DNA of 64,000 bases, taken from contig JADKFE010000012.1 of assembly GCA_016717595.1 (NCBI GenBank), positions 55,316 to 119,315 on the forward strand, read 5' to 3'. This document shows, piece by piece, positions 46,406 through 54,936 of this stretch. The number at the start of each line of letters is the position of its first letter. The stretch's first letter is position 1. The notes below the pieces were generated by a model, which ran no database searches, had not been told where the DNA came from, and saw only the letters and a program-made list of their open reading frames with translations. The stretch comes from Deltaproteobacteria bacterium (GTDB lineage Bacteria > Myxococcota_A > UBA796 > CAJQPC01). Position numbers and translations under genes: made by a program.

Positions 46406-47413
46406 TCAGGGGTTGAGCCCACGCATCACCAAGGTGCAGGCCGCCGCCGCCCCGGCGCTGATCAGCCCGACACGGCCCAGGGCCGCCAACAGGGGGGGCG
46501 GCGCGCCCAGGCGACCGATCCCGACGCCGACGAGGCCCGCGGTGATCGTCGCCACGCCGCCGGTCCAGGCCCCGGCGAGGCCGATCAGGGCGGCGCAGAG
46601 GACGCCGACGGGCAAGGCGCGGCGGGACGCGGCGGCGGCGGCGAAGGGCGCGGCGAGGATCGCCACGGCGAGGGGCAGCTCGGGCAGGTCACCGTCCCGA
46701 GCGCGGGTGAGCGCCGGGACCACCCGGGCCTCGGCCGCCGGGCGTGGACCTTCTACAACAGGGTTGTTGAGCCTCCACAGGCCGCGCTTTACCGGCCCAA
46801 ACGCCGGGGCGAGGGTGATCGTCAGCTCGCGCCCCGACTCCTCCATTCCCCAGCGCCCGCCTCGATCTTGGCGGATTCGCCCCTCCTCAAGAGTCCACAA
46901 CGAGCAGTCTTGAAGCCACAGCGGGCCCACCACCACCAGCTCCATCATGTGGTGGCTGAGCAGGTCGGGCAGGTTGCCGTTGGAGATCGTCAGCGTGGTC
47001 ACGCCCGGCGGCAAGGTGGCCTGGAGCTGCTGGTCAAACTGCACATGGCGGACGTTGCCCAGGCCCGTCGGGGCGCGCAGGGGCAGGCGCTCCCAAGGCA
47101 CCGGCGCGCCGTCGGCCCTGAGCACGAGGCCGTCCCGCAGCTCATCCAGCTTCTCGGCGATGAAGGCGTCGCTGTCTTGGCGGGTGAGGCCGCGCCGCGC
47201 CGCGTCCAGATCGAGGGCGTTGAGCTCCTGGACGATCTCGTGGGTGGGCACCCGCAGGCTGTAGTCCGCGGTGAGGGCGCCTTCGCTCAGGGTGAGGCGT
47301 AAGGCGTGGCTGGGCACGACGCCGTTGAGCGGGTGCGCGTCGGTGAGGCCCGGCCACAAGGCGGCGAGCCCCAGGGCGATCCCGGCGCAGAGCGCGACGG
47401 CGCGGCGGGTCAT
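46406..47413 (-). CDS. Exported membrane-anchored protein of unknown function
   Basis: A 335-residue protein: signal peptide (AVALCAGIALGLAALWPG), a periplasmic beta-rich domain of about 210 residues (AHPLNGVVPSHALRLTLSEG, then LTADYSLRVPTHEIVQEL) and several C-terminal membrane helices (LPLAVAILAAPFAAAAA onward). This layout recalls exported domains fused to HupE/UreJ-like membrane parts, but I cannot place it firmly. The ATG at 47413 follows a GAGGAG site. It is convergent with the FG-GAP gene. Confidence 0.7.
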   Translation of the reverse strand: MTRRAVALCAGIALGLAALWPGLTDAHPLNGVVPSHALRLTLSEGALTADYSLRVPTHEIVQELNALDLDAARRGLTRQDSDAFIAEKLDELRDGLVLRADGAPVPWERLPLRAPTGLGNVRHVQFDQQLQATLPPGVTTLTISNGNLPDLLSHHMMELVVVGPLWLQDCSLWTLEEGRIRQDRGGRWGMEESGRELTITLAPAFGPVKRGLWRLNNPVVEGPRPAAEARVVPALTRARDGDLPELPLAVAILAAPFAAAAASRRALPVGVLCAALIGLAGAWTGGVATITAGLVGVGIGRLGAPPPLLAALGRVGLISAGAAAACTLVMRGLNP

Positions 47414-47507
47414 GGGCCAGCTCCTCTGAGAAGGGGACCCCCCACCTAACGCCGCGGCCAAGGTCTCGGCCAAACCGGGGCTGTGTTAGAGGCTCCCCGG
47501 AGGCTCC

Positions 47508-48287
47508 ATGCGCCAGCGCCGCGTCCAGCAGGGTTCTTTGCCGCCGTCCAGCCCGCTCGTGCTCAAGATCATCGCCGCCAACGTCGTGATCTACGTGCTC
47601 TACGTCATCGGGCTGCGCCTGGAGCTGCCATACCTCGACCGCCTGCTGCTCGTGCCCCAGGAGGTGCTCACCGAGGGCGCCCTGTGGCAGCTCGTCACCT
47701 CCGTGTTCCTCCACGACCCCGTCGCGCCGGGGCATCTCCTGTGGAACATGGTGATGTTGTGGATGTTCGGCACCCAGCTTGAGGCCCTGCGCGGCGCCCG
47801 CTCGATGCTGAAGGTCTACGCGGCGGGCGCCCTCGGCGGCGCGCTGTTCACCGTGGCCTTCGGCGGCCTCACCCATCTCGTGGCCCCGGCGGAGTCCGCG
47901 GCCTCGGCCTGGTGGAGCGCCGCGCACCTCGGCGCCTCGGGGGCGATCAACGGGATCTTCGCCTGCTGGGCGGGCACCCTCTGGCGCCAGCGCGTGAGCT
48001 TCATGTTTCTGGGTGAGCTCGAGGCGCGCACCTTCTTCGGGATCTTCTTGGGGATCGAGCTGCTCGGCGCCTTGAGCCTCGGCGGCGGCGTGAGCGTCAC
48101 CAGCCACCTCGGCGGCATGGCCGTGGGCCTCGCCATCGGCCGGGACTGGCTCAACCTTCGGCGACTCCAGCTCATGCGAGAGCGCCGCCGCATCGAGGCC
48201 GAGCTGTCGCGCCTCGCGAAGGAGCGAGAGCGTAAGGGCTTCCAGGTGATCCGCGGCGGCAAAGACGCGGAGGAGGACGAAAACTAG
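47508..48287 (+). CDS. Rhomboid-family intramembrane serine protease
   Basis: A 259-residue membrane protein with six core helices. Catalytic Ser144 lies in HLGASGAING and catalytic His200 in VTSHLGGMAVG. The L1-loop region LWNMVMLWMFGTQLE also fits, though the classical WR motif is not obvious. A Lys/Arg/Glu-rich cytoplasmic tail of about 50 residues follows. Rhomboids cut single-span membrane proteins. The substrate is unknown. Confidence 0.93.
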   Translation: MRQRRVQQGSLPPSSPLVLKIIAANVVIYVLYVIGLRLELPYLDRLLLVPQEVLTEGALWQLVTSVFLHDPVAPGHLLWNMVMLWMFGTQLEALRGARSMLKVYAAGALGGALFTVAFGGLTHLVAPAESAASAWWSAAHLGASGAINGIFACWAGTLWRQRVSFMFLGELEARTFFGIFLGIELLGALSLGGGVSVTSHLGGMAVGLAIGRDWLNLRRLQLMRERRRIEAELSRLAKERERKGFQVIRGGKDAEEDEN

Positions 48288-48300
48288 GGGCCTCCGCGGG

Positions 48301-48320
48301 GATGAAAGAAAATTTTCATC
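48301..48320 (+). terminator. AT-rich hairpin after the rhomboid gene
   Basis: GATGAAA (48301-48307) pairs with TTTCATC (48314-48320), followed by AAAGTTTTCTTCTTT. The 48301-48360 stretch is the most AT-rich of this part of the window. It probably combines the end of the rhomboid transcript with the promoter of the Tad/sulfatase run. Confidence 0.5.
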
Positions 48321-48542
48321 AAAGTTTTCTTCTTTGCATTCTTATGAGGTATGTTGCCAAAGAGTAGGGGTCATCCAGCGCTCTACTGCTTTGGCAACCG
48401 CGCGCGCTCCTCCGGCGCCCAACGACGCTGCGCCCGCCACCTCGGCGGCCCAACGCAGCCCGCTTGGTGTACACTGGAGGTTGATGCGGCGGCCCGCCAA
48501 TGGCTCGTGTGTAGCAGGCTCTCGCAGGGAGTACCGAAGATC

Positions 48543-49829
48543 ATGGAGAAGCCAAACCTTATGGACGCTCATCGCCCCAGCCCAAATCGGCGGCAACCCG
48601 CGTTGGCGCGGCGAGCACGCGGCGGTAACTACGCGGTGCTCTTCGGGGTGTCGATGATCGGCGTCTTGGGCTTCGCCGCCTTGGCCGTTGACATGTCTTG
48701 GCTGCTCCTGGCCGACAACCAGGCCCAGAACGCCGCCGACGCCGCCGCGCACGCGGGCCTCATCGTCCTGCGCAACGAGCGTGACCAGGGCCAAGCCTAC
48801 GACGTGGCAGAGTCGGTCCTGGGCATGAACACCGTCGTCGGCGACTCCGTGGTGGTCGACTCCGAGACCACGATCGTCTTCGGCGGCTGGGACTTCGGCA
48901 CCAAGACCTTCGACCCCGGCGCCGCCTACGACAACGCCATTCAGGTCTCCGTGGCGCGCAACGACGGCTCCACCCAAGGCGCGGTGGGCCTGCTGCTGAT
49001 GCCGCTGCTCGGCCGCAACACCGGCAACGTCTGGGCCCAGGCCACGAGCGCGCTGCGCGCCCGGGAGATCATGGTCGCCTTAGACATCAGCGTCACCTGG
49101 TGGAACTTCGGCGGGGAGACGGAGCACTTTGAGGGCGCTCGCGACTCGCTCTTGAGCCTCTTGGAGTACGCCTGGAACGACGGCAGCCCCTTCCCCGGCG
49201 ATCAGCTCGGCCTCATCGTGTACACGGGCAAGGCCGATGTGTACGCGCCGATGGACTACGTCGCCACGCAGTACGCCTCGTGGTACGCCGACTGGGACGA
49301 CGAAGAGAACGACTCCACCCAGGGTTTAGAGCGCTGCAACAGCCACTATTACCCCTGGTATTCCGGGTATCGTGACTACGACCTTGAGACGAGCATGATC
49401 GACTGTTCGTATCCCATACCCGCGTCCCCAAACCCGCTTTACCCAGGCACCGACATCGGCGCCGCGATTGACCTCGCCGCCGACTCCTTAAACGCCCTGG
49501 GCGACACAGACGCGCTCAAGTCAATTATCCTCCTGGCGGACCACGCCGCGGACTGTCAGTCCAGCGACCTTGGGCTCGGCGCCGCTCGACTGACCTGTCC
49601 CGCCCGCATCCAAAACGGCAAGGCCCGCACGGCCGCGAACGACGCGAGCGCGGACGACATCTCGATCTACGTCATGTCGTTTAACCAAGACAGCCTGCCG
49701 GTCAATCGTAACAAACTACGCGCCCTCACCCGGGGACGTGGGTTCTTCTCCGAGTCCAACGACGCCTCCGACCTCCCCGACATGATGGCGTCCATCGCCT
49801 TAGACATCCCCATCGCGCTGGTGCAGTGA
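48543..49829 (+). CDS. TadG-like protein with von Willebrand-type domain
   Basis: 428 residues from ATG 48543 (an ATG at 48561 is also possible). The N-terminal TadG helix is ARGGNYAVLFGVSMIGVLGF, followed by DNQAQNAADAAAHAG, the DUF2134/TadG signature. Residues about 180-420 resemble a von Willebrand A fold (IMVALDISVTWW, GDQLGLIVYTG, ALKSIILLADHAA), but the MIDAS DxSxS is altered to DISVT. Such proteins are surface-exposed partners of Tad pseudopili. The next tadE starts 3 bases downstream. Confidence 0.88.
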   Translation: MEKPNLMDAHRPSPNRRQPALARRARGGNYAVLFGVSMIGVLGFAALAVDMSWLLLADNQAQNAADAAAHAGLIVLRNERDQGQAYDVAESVLGMNTVVGDSVVVDSETTIVFGGWDFGTKTFDPGAAYDNAIQVSVARNDGSTQGAVGLLLMPLLGRNTGNVWAQATSALRAREIMVALDISVTWWNFGGETEHFEGARDSLLSLLEYAWNDGSPFPGDQLGLIVYTGKADVYAPMDYVATQYASWYADWDDEENDSTQGLERCNSHYYPWYSGYRDYDLETSMIDCSYPIPASPNPLYPGTDIGAAIDLAADSLNALGDTDALKSIILLADHAADCQSSDLGLGAARLTCPARIQNGKARTAANDASADDISIYVMSFNQDSLPVNRNKLRALTRGRGFFSESNDASDLPDMMASIALDIPIALVQ

Positions 49830-49832
49830 CTT

Positions 49833-50243
49833 ATGGTCCTCAACCGTCGTGCCCGCCGTGGCTCTAACCTCATCGAGTTCGCCCTGATCCTGCCGGTGTT
49901 CGTGGCGCTGTTCACGGGCATCCTGGAGTTCTCTTGGGTGTTCTTCTTGCACGCCGCCGTGGTGAACGCCGTCCGTGACGGATGCCGCGCCGGGGCCGTC
50001 ACCCCTCAGACCGACAGCCCAGACGCCGCCGCCATCGCCCAGATGACCTACCTCATGTCGGCTTGGTCTCCATGCGGCACAGACACCTCCCTGTGCACCT
50101 TCAGCGCGGCCTCCGAGGGCACGAGCCCTGAGGAGTCCTTGGTGTGTACGATCGACTTCACCTATGAGCCCCTCGTCGGCATGGTGCCCGCGCCGAACAA
50201 GATGTCCGCGTCGGCCACTGTGCTGTTTGAGCTGCAGGACTGA
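49833..50243 (+). CDS. TadE-like pseudopilin
   Basis: A 136-residue pseudopilin with a basic leader and the RRGSNLIEFALILPVFVALF helix, Glu in the TadE position. The C-terminal domain contains several Cys (SPCGTDTSLC). Closely similar in layout to the TadE at 27204. Its stop overlaps the next tadE start by one base. Confidence 0.9.
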   Translation: MVLNRRARRGSNLIEFALILPVFVALFTGILEFSWVFFLHAAVVNAVRDGCRAGAVTPQTDSPDAAAIAQMTYLMSAWSPCGTDTSLCTFSAASEGTSPEESLVCTIDFTYEPLVGMVPAPNKMSASATVLFELQD

Positions 50244-50671
50244 TGATGACGTCAAAATCCTTCCGCCGCTCCCTGCGTCGTGGCGCCTCGGCCATCGAGT
50301 TCGCGCTCACCCTGCCCGTGATGATCACGATCTTCTCGGTCATCGTCGAGTATGGCTGGTACTTCTTCCAGCAGTCGGCGACCTTAGGCGCCGTGCGGGA
50401 CGGCGTTCGGTATGGTGTCACCATCGACCCCTCCTCGGGCGACCCCGACCTTGAGGCCATCTCCCGCTGCCGCACTGTGCTTGAAGGGTACGGCATCTCT
50501 TGCCCCACAGAGGGCTCAGCCTGCGCGGTGGGCGCGGTGATCGACTCCAGCAGCTCCACCTGGGACTCCATGACCGTCGAGATCACCCGGGAGTACACGC
50601 CGCTCTTGGGGCTCATCCCGACGCCTACGACGGTGGGCGCCCAGATGACGATGCTCCTGGAGGTCCAATAG
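50243..50671 (+). CDS. Second TadE-like pseudopilin
   Basis: A 142-residue pseudopilin with RRGASAIEFALTLPVMITIF and then VEYGWYFFQQSATLGAVRDG, parallel to the neighbouring TadE (AVVNAVRDGCRAGA). Two tandem minor pseudopilins behind a TadG are typical of Tad loci, but no TadA ATPase, TadB/C or RcpA secretin is nearby. One base separates it from the sulfatase gene. Confidence 0.9.
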   Translation: MMTSKSFRRSLRRGASAIEFALTLPVMITIFSVIVEYGWYFFQQSATLGAVRDGVRYGVTIDPSSGDPDLEAISRCRTVLEGYGISCPTEGSACAVGAVIDSSSSTWDSMTVEITREYTPLLGLIPTPTTVGAQMTMLLEVQ

Positions 50672-50672
50672 G

Positions 50673-51944
50673 GTGACTCCGGCGGCGGTGATCACGGCGC
50701 TGGGCCTTCTGGCCTGCGCCGCGCCCGAGCGCCCCGCCCCACCTCGCCCGCCGGATCTGGTGGTGGTGAGCGTCGAGACCTTCCGCGCCGACCGCGCGCG
50801 CTTGGGCCAGCCTGGCTCACCGATGCCCAAGCTCAGCGCCTTCGCGGCCAACGCCCAGCGGTTTGAGGCCGCCTGGAGCCCGGCGCCGTGGACCTTGCCG
50901 TCGATGGTGAGCCTGATGACCGGCCTCAGCGCCGCCGAGCACGGCGTCACCCGGGGCGAGCTGAGCCTAAACCCCAAGGTTGAGACCCTCGCCGAGTCGC
51001 TGCAGAGCGCCGGGTATGAGACGATGTTTTTTGGGGTGAACAGCCTGTTCACCGCCAGCCGCGGGCTCGACCAGGGCTTCTCCACCTACCGCGCCTGGCC
51101 GAGCCTCAACGGGAACGACCTGCAGCGGGAGGTGGAGCGCGCCGTAGACGCCCGGGACCGCACGAGGCCGCTGTTGTTGTGGCTGCATTATTTTGAGCCC
51201 CACTGCCCCTACGAGGCCGCCCAGCCCTTTCGGGGCCTTGAGACGCCCACCTGGGGCGAAGACGCCGCGCCCACCCTCGATCAAGCACAGTTTGATCAGC
51301 TCGGACGCTGCTTTCAGCTCACTGACCCCGGCGACGTGCCCGTGCTCCCCGTCGGGCGTTACCTGCGAGAGTACGACGCGGAGCTACGAGGCCTGGACCT
51401 GCTGCTCGGCGACCTGTTCGTGTCGCTTGATCGGCGGGGCCTCCAAGACGCCGTGGTGGTCGTCGTCGGCGATCACGGCGAGTCTTTTTGGGAGCATGGC
51501 GACTTCGGCCACGGGCGCACGCTGTTTGAGGAGGTGCTTCATGTGCCTCTGCTCGTGCGTTGGCCGGGCGGGCGCGACGCCGGGGCGGTGACCACCCCGG
51601 TGAGCACCAGCGTCGTGCCAGGGTTTTTGCGCGCCGCCGCGGGGCTCGCCGACGCCCCCACCCTTGGCGGCCCGGTCCTCGCCGGAACAGACGATGAAGG
51701 TCGCGCCCTCCGCGCCGGTCGGCTGGGTGACCAAAAGTTGATCCTCGACGCACAGACCGGCGTGGTGACGGCCTTTGACTTAGGCGCCGACCCCGCCGAG
51801 CGGGCGCCGTTGGCCACGCCCGACGCCGCGCTCCTTCAGGCCGTGCGAGCCCAGGCCACGACGAGCCCGACCCATCCGCCGCTGGCGCTGCCGCTGGCGC
51901 CGCCCGTCGAGGCCCAGCTCCGCGCCCTCGGCTACAAGCCCTGA
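50673..51944 (+). CDS. Sulfatase-superfamily lipoprotein
   Basis: A 423-residue protein from the GTG at 50673 with a lipobox (VITALGLLAC) and an alkaline-phosphatase-fold domain. The metal/nucleophile loop reads SPAPWTLPSMVSLMTG: a Thr-containing site, without the Cys/Ser-x-Pro-x-Arg formylglycine motif. Late metal ligands DHGESF and a substrate-side EHGDFGHGRTLFEEVLHVPL are present. It may be a phosphotransferase or phosphodiesterase, not a true sulfatase. It ends with the ALRALGY-type tail also seen in the enzyme at 54933. Confidence 0.85.
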   Translation: MTPAAVITALGLLACAAPERPAPPRPPDLVVVSVETFRADRARLGQPGSPMPKLSAFAANAQRFEAAWSPAPWTLPSMVSLMTGLSAAEHGVTRGELSLNPKVETLAESLQSAGYETMFFGVNSLFTASRGLDQGFSTYRAWPSLNGNDLQREVERAVDARDRTRPLLLWLHYFEPHCPYEAAQPFRGLETPTWGEDAAPTLDQAQFDQLGRCFQLTDPGDVPVLPVGRYLREYDAELRGLDLLLGDLFVSLDRRGLQDAVVVVVGDHGESFWEHGDFGHGRTLFEEVLHVPLLVRWPGGRDAGAVTTPVSTSVVPGFLRAAAGLADAPTLGGPVLAGTDDEGRALRAGRLGDQKLILDAQTGVVTAFDLGADPAERAPLATPDAALLQAVRAQATTSPTHPPLALPLAPPVEAQLRALGYKP

Positions 51945-51984
51945 GCCCGGTAGGGTATACTCCCCGCTGGAAGGAGCCCACCCC

Positions 51985-52296
51985 ATGCCTCGTGTCGTCC
52001 GCACCGTCGTCGTCGTCGCCCTCGCGCTGGGGCTCTGCGTGGCCGCGGCGCCGAGCCGCGCCGGAGAGCTGACGCCCCTCATCGACGGCAGCTTCGCCCC
52101 TGCGCCCCAAGCGCCCGCGCTGAGCCTCGTCGTCGACGCGCCGGTGATTGAGCCCGAGTCGCTGCCCGGCGCCGCCGTGCCCGAGTCTGAGCAGGCCTTG
52201 ATGTGGGTGGTGCTCGCGGCCACCGGCGGCTTCTTGGCCGGCGCCGCCGTGGGCGGGTTCATCTGCTGCTTCTTGTTCTTCACGCTCTACTACTGA
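51985..52296 (+). CDS. Small membrane-anchored exported protein
   Basis: 103 residues: signal peptide (VVVVALALGLCVAAAPSRAG), a Pro/Ala-rich 45-residue spacer and a C-terminal membrane helix (WVVLAATGGFLAGAAVGGF, ICCFLFFTLYY). No family is recognised. A GAAGGAG site precedes the ATG. Three bases separate it from the next gene. Confidence 0.65.
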   Translation: MPRVVRTVVVVALALGLCVAAAPSRAGELTPLIDGSFAPAPQAPALSLVVDAPVIEPESLPGAAVPESEQALMWVVLAATGGFLAGAAVGGFICCFLFFTLYY

Positions 52297-52299
52297 TCT

Positions 52300-53250
52300 G
52301 TGCGTCGATCCCTCCGCGCCTGGGCGCTCCTCGGCCTCGCCGCGCTCACCTTGGGCTGGGACGATCCCGGCGGGCGCTTCACCTTGCCCCTTGAGCCGGA
52401 CTGGGTGGTGTGGGCGGACGCGCCGAGCGTGCTGCCCGGCCAGAGCTTACGCGCCCGGCATGTGCCCACCGGCGGTGGCCTCGCGCTGCGCGCCCTCGAC
52501 GCGGCGACGCTCACCGACCTCCGCGCCCGGGGCACCCGCGGCGTTGACGTGGAGGCTGTGCTGAGCCCCGACCGCCTCGCCCGCGCGGCGCAGATGAGCC
52601 AGAACGAAGACGAGCAGTCGAGCACGGTGTTTGTGGGCCCGGCCGACGGCGCAGGCGCCCACCTCGGGCGCTGGGTGTTGACCCCAACGCCGGCCCCCGG
52701 CGAGGCGCCGCGGGTGTATTGGCAGCTCTTCTGGCGCACCGACGGGGAGTTTCACCAGCTCATCGCCTGGGCGCCGCTCTCCGACGGCGCTCGATTTGTG
52801 ACGGCGATGCGGGCGTTTGAGCGAGGTCTCACCACGCCGGGCTACACGCCGCCCAAGACCGTGCTGTATGACGCCGGCCGCGACGGCTGCGGCCCCCCGG
52901 TGCGCGCCGACCGCGCCGAGGCCCTGCGGCTGAGCCGCCGTTTTGAGGAGGCCCGCGGCGTCTTGAGGGAGTCTTGGGATCGCCGCCTCGCCGCCGGGAC
53001 CGGCCCCATGCCCGCGGAGCTCGGCCTGCAGCTCGCCGAGCTGCGGGTGATGGGCCTGCTCTACCGCCTCGCCGAGTCCTGCGTACAGTCTGAGGCCCGG
53101 GCGCGGCGTGACTGTGAGGTGGAGGAGGGCCCCGCCGTCGGCGCACGAAACCTGGCGTTTCAAGAGGGCGTCGTGCGCTGTATGGACGCGGACACCACCG
53201 TCGGCGCCGCGGCGCGGGCGGCGGTGGCGCCGTACCTGGGGGCCTCATGA
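52300..53250 (+). CDS. Exported protein of unknown function
   Basis: 316 residues from a GTG, with a signal peptide (LRAWALLGLAALTLG) and a mature start FTLPLEPDWVVW typical of exported proteins of the PsbP/DUF1795 kind that bind hydrophobic ligands (a weak resemblance). The C-terminal half is helical with two Cys-containing loops. It overlaps yidD by four bases (ATGA). Confidence 0.7.
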   Translation: MRRSLRAWALLGLAALTLGWDDPGGRFTLPLEPDWVVWADAPSVLPGQSLRARHVPTGGGLALRALDAATLTDLRARGTRGVDVEAVLSPDRLARAAQMSQNEDEQSSTVFVGPADGAGAHLGRWVLTPTPAPGEAPRVYWQLFWRTDGEFHQLIAWAPLSDGARFVTAMRAFERGLTTPGYTPPKTVLYDAGRDGCGPPVRADRAEALRLSRRFEEARGVLRESWDRRLAAGTGPMPAELGLQLAELRVMGLLYRLAESCVQSEARARRDCEVEEGPAVGARNLAFQEGVVRCMDADTTVGAAARAAVAPYLGAS

Positions 53251-53618
53251 GCGGCCTCGCCTGGGTGATCTGGCTGAGCGCCGCCGGGCCGCCGCTCTGT
53301 GTCTCAACGCAGAGCGTGCCACTGAATGACGCCTCCGCCGCCGATGACCTCGGCCCAACCAGCACCTTTGACGCCACGGCGCGGCTGTGGCTCGGGGCCT
53401 GGCGCCACCTCATCGCCCCGGCGGACGGCGCGCGCTGCGGCTTTTACCCGTCCTGCTCCCGCTACGCCGCCGAGGCCCTCCACACGCACGGGCCTGTGCG
53501 CGGCGCCGTGCTCACCACCGCGCGCCTCATGCGGCCCCAAGACGCCTGGCGTTACCCCGTCTGCGTCGCGGGGGATCGCCGCTTTCTGGTGGACCCGGTG
53601 CCGGAGCCCCGCCGATGA
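53247..53618 (+). CDS. yidD: YidD-family membrane protein insertion factor
   Basis: 123 residues containing the YidD core: LIAPADGARCGFYPSCSRYA, HTHGPVRGAVLTTARLMR and a late Pro. YidD usually sits between rnpA and yidC and helps membrane protein insertion. Here it has an unusual N-terminal extension with a hydrophobic segment and sits inside an envelope-protein operon. It overlaps both neighbours by four bases. Confidence 0.88.
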   Translation: MSGLAWVIWLSAAGPPLCVSTQSVPLNDASAADDLGPTSTFDATARLWLGAWRHLIAPADGARCGFYPSCSRYAAEALHTHGPVRGAVLTTARLMRPQDAWRYPVCVAGDRRFLVDPVPEPRR

Positions 53619-54451
53619 CCCTCCGCGCCGTCTGTCTCATCGGCCTGAGCGCCCCCGCCCAGGCCTTCGCCCAAGAGGCGCCACCCGACGCCTTGGCCGC
53701 GGATCTCCGCGCGGCGGGGCTCTGTGACGAGGCCTTCTTGGAGTACGCCCGGCTGGACGCGACGCTTCGGGCCGGCGAGGCTTTGTGGTGCGCCGGACGC
53801 TACGACGACGCCGCGGGGTACTTCGCCCAAGCCCGCGCCGAGGCCCCCAACCGGGCGAGCCTCACCTTGGGCGAGGCCGAGAGCCTGTACCTCGCCGGGC
53901 GCACCCATGACGCGGCGCTCACCTTGGGGGCCTCGCCGAGCCCCGACCCCGTCGGCCTCGACGTGATGCGTGGGGCGTGGATCAGCCTGCGGTCGGAGGG
54001 CGACTTCAGCGCCGCCGCGGAGGGGCTAAAGGCCGTGCCCCAAGGCCCCTTACGCCCCGCCGCCGACGCCTTCGCCGCCGACTTACGCGCCGCGCCGCCG
54101 ATCCCCCACCGCTCCCCGGCCCTCGCCGGCACACTCTCCGCCGTGGTGCCTGGGGCGGGGCAGCTCTACGCTGGCGCCCCCAAAGATGGCCTCAGCGCGC
54201 TGTTGGTGAACGGGGCGCTCCTCGGCGGCGCCGTCGCCTTGGCCCGGTCGGATCGCCCCGGCGCCGCCGCGCTCACCGGGGTCATCGGCCTGAGCTTCTA
54301 CGCCGGGAACATCCAGGCCGCCGTGAGCGCCGCCCGCCGCCACAACCAGCGCGCCGAGCGCGCCGCGCTGGACACCCTCGCCGTCTCCCACGAGCTGACC
54401 CTGACGCCAACCGACGAGGACGCCTGGGCGTTTCGGGTGGGGGATCCTTGA
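53615..54451 (+). CDS. Exported protein with PGAGQ-x-Y (DUF5683-like) membrane domain
   Basis: 278 residues: signal peptide (CLIGLSAPAQAFAQ), TPR-like helical repeats (about 25-165) and a C-terminal membrane part opening with SAVVPGAGQLYAG, a motif of small membrane proteins such as DUF5683/TM2-like families. The ATG overlaps the yidD stop (ATGA). A pairing with YidD in envelope assembly is an inference from position only. Confidence 0.75.
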   Translation: MTLRAVCLIGLSAPAQAFAQEAPPDALAADLRAAGLCDEAFLEYARLDATLRAGEALWCAGRYDDAAGYFAQARAEAPNRASLTLGEAESLYLAGRTHDAALTLGASPSPDPVGLDVMRGAWISLRSEGDFSAAAEGLKAVPQGPLRPAADAFAADLRAAPPIPHRSPALAGTLSAVVPGAGQLYAGAPKDGLSALLVNGALLGGAVALARSDRPGAAALTGVIGLSFYAGNIQAAVSAARRHNQRAERAALDTLAVSHELTLTPTDEDAWAFRVGDP

Positions 54452-54936
54452 TCTTCACGCTGTTTGCGCTCGGCTGTCTCGGCGCAGCTCCTGCGGTCAC
54501 CGCCGAGGGGCGCGCCCTTCACCTCGGGCGGGAGCAGCTCCCGTTCCCCGAGGGCTGGCGCCTGGCCCTTGACCCAGAGCACCTGCGCTCGGGCCTGCCG
54601 GGGGTGGTCGCCGAGGCCGCCCGGGGCGAAGATCGCCTCGCGATCGCCGCCTTCCCCCTGCCCTCTCTCGCCGCCTCCCTTCGCCCCCTGGACCTGCTCA
54701 TCGGCCTAGACCCCGCCATCGGCGCCCCGGCGGAGTCGGGCTATCGCCTGGGCCGCGCGCCGCGCTGCGACGGCGCCATTGAGCGGGTGCTGATCGGGGA
54801 GGACGGTCGCGCCGCCCAGCAGCTCGCCTGGCGCCAAGATCGCCTGTTTTTGCTGGTGACGGCGTGGAGCGAAGGGGAGGCGCTGTTCCCCGAGGCCGCC
54901 CGGCAGGTGGTCTGCGCCCGGGGGCCACGGCCTTGA
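54448..54936 (+). CDS. Small exported protein, TTG start
   Basis: 162 residues from a TTG whose last bases form the previous gene's stop (TTGA). Signal segment IFTLFALGCLGAAPAVTA, then a beta-rich domain (ALHLGREQLPFPEGWRLAL, EDRLAIAAFPLPSL) similar in style to the exported protein at 52300. No known family. It ends in another TTGA overlap with the next gene. Confidence 0.65.
   Translation: MIFTLFALGCLGAAPAVTAEGRALHLGREQLPFPEGWRLALDPEHLRSGLPGVVAEAARGEDRLAIAAFPLPSLAASLRPLDLLIGLDPAIGAPAESGYRLGRAPRCDGAIERVLIGEDGRAAQQLAWRQDRLFLLVTAWSEGEALFPEAARQVVCARGPRP

Noticed and set aside
48351..48542. N-terminal extension of the TadG protein to 48351
   Set aside because: It would start inside the AT-rich promoter region and adds a non-conserved Arg/Ala-rich stretch before the normal short basic leader.
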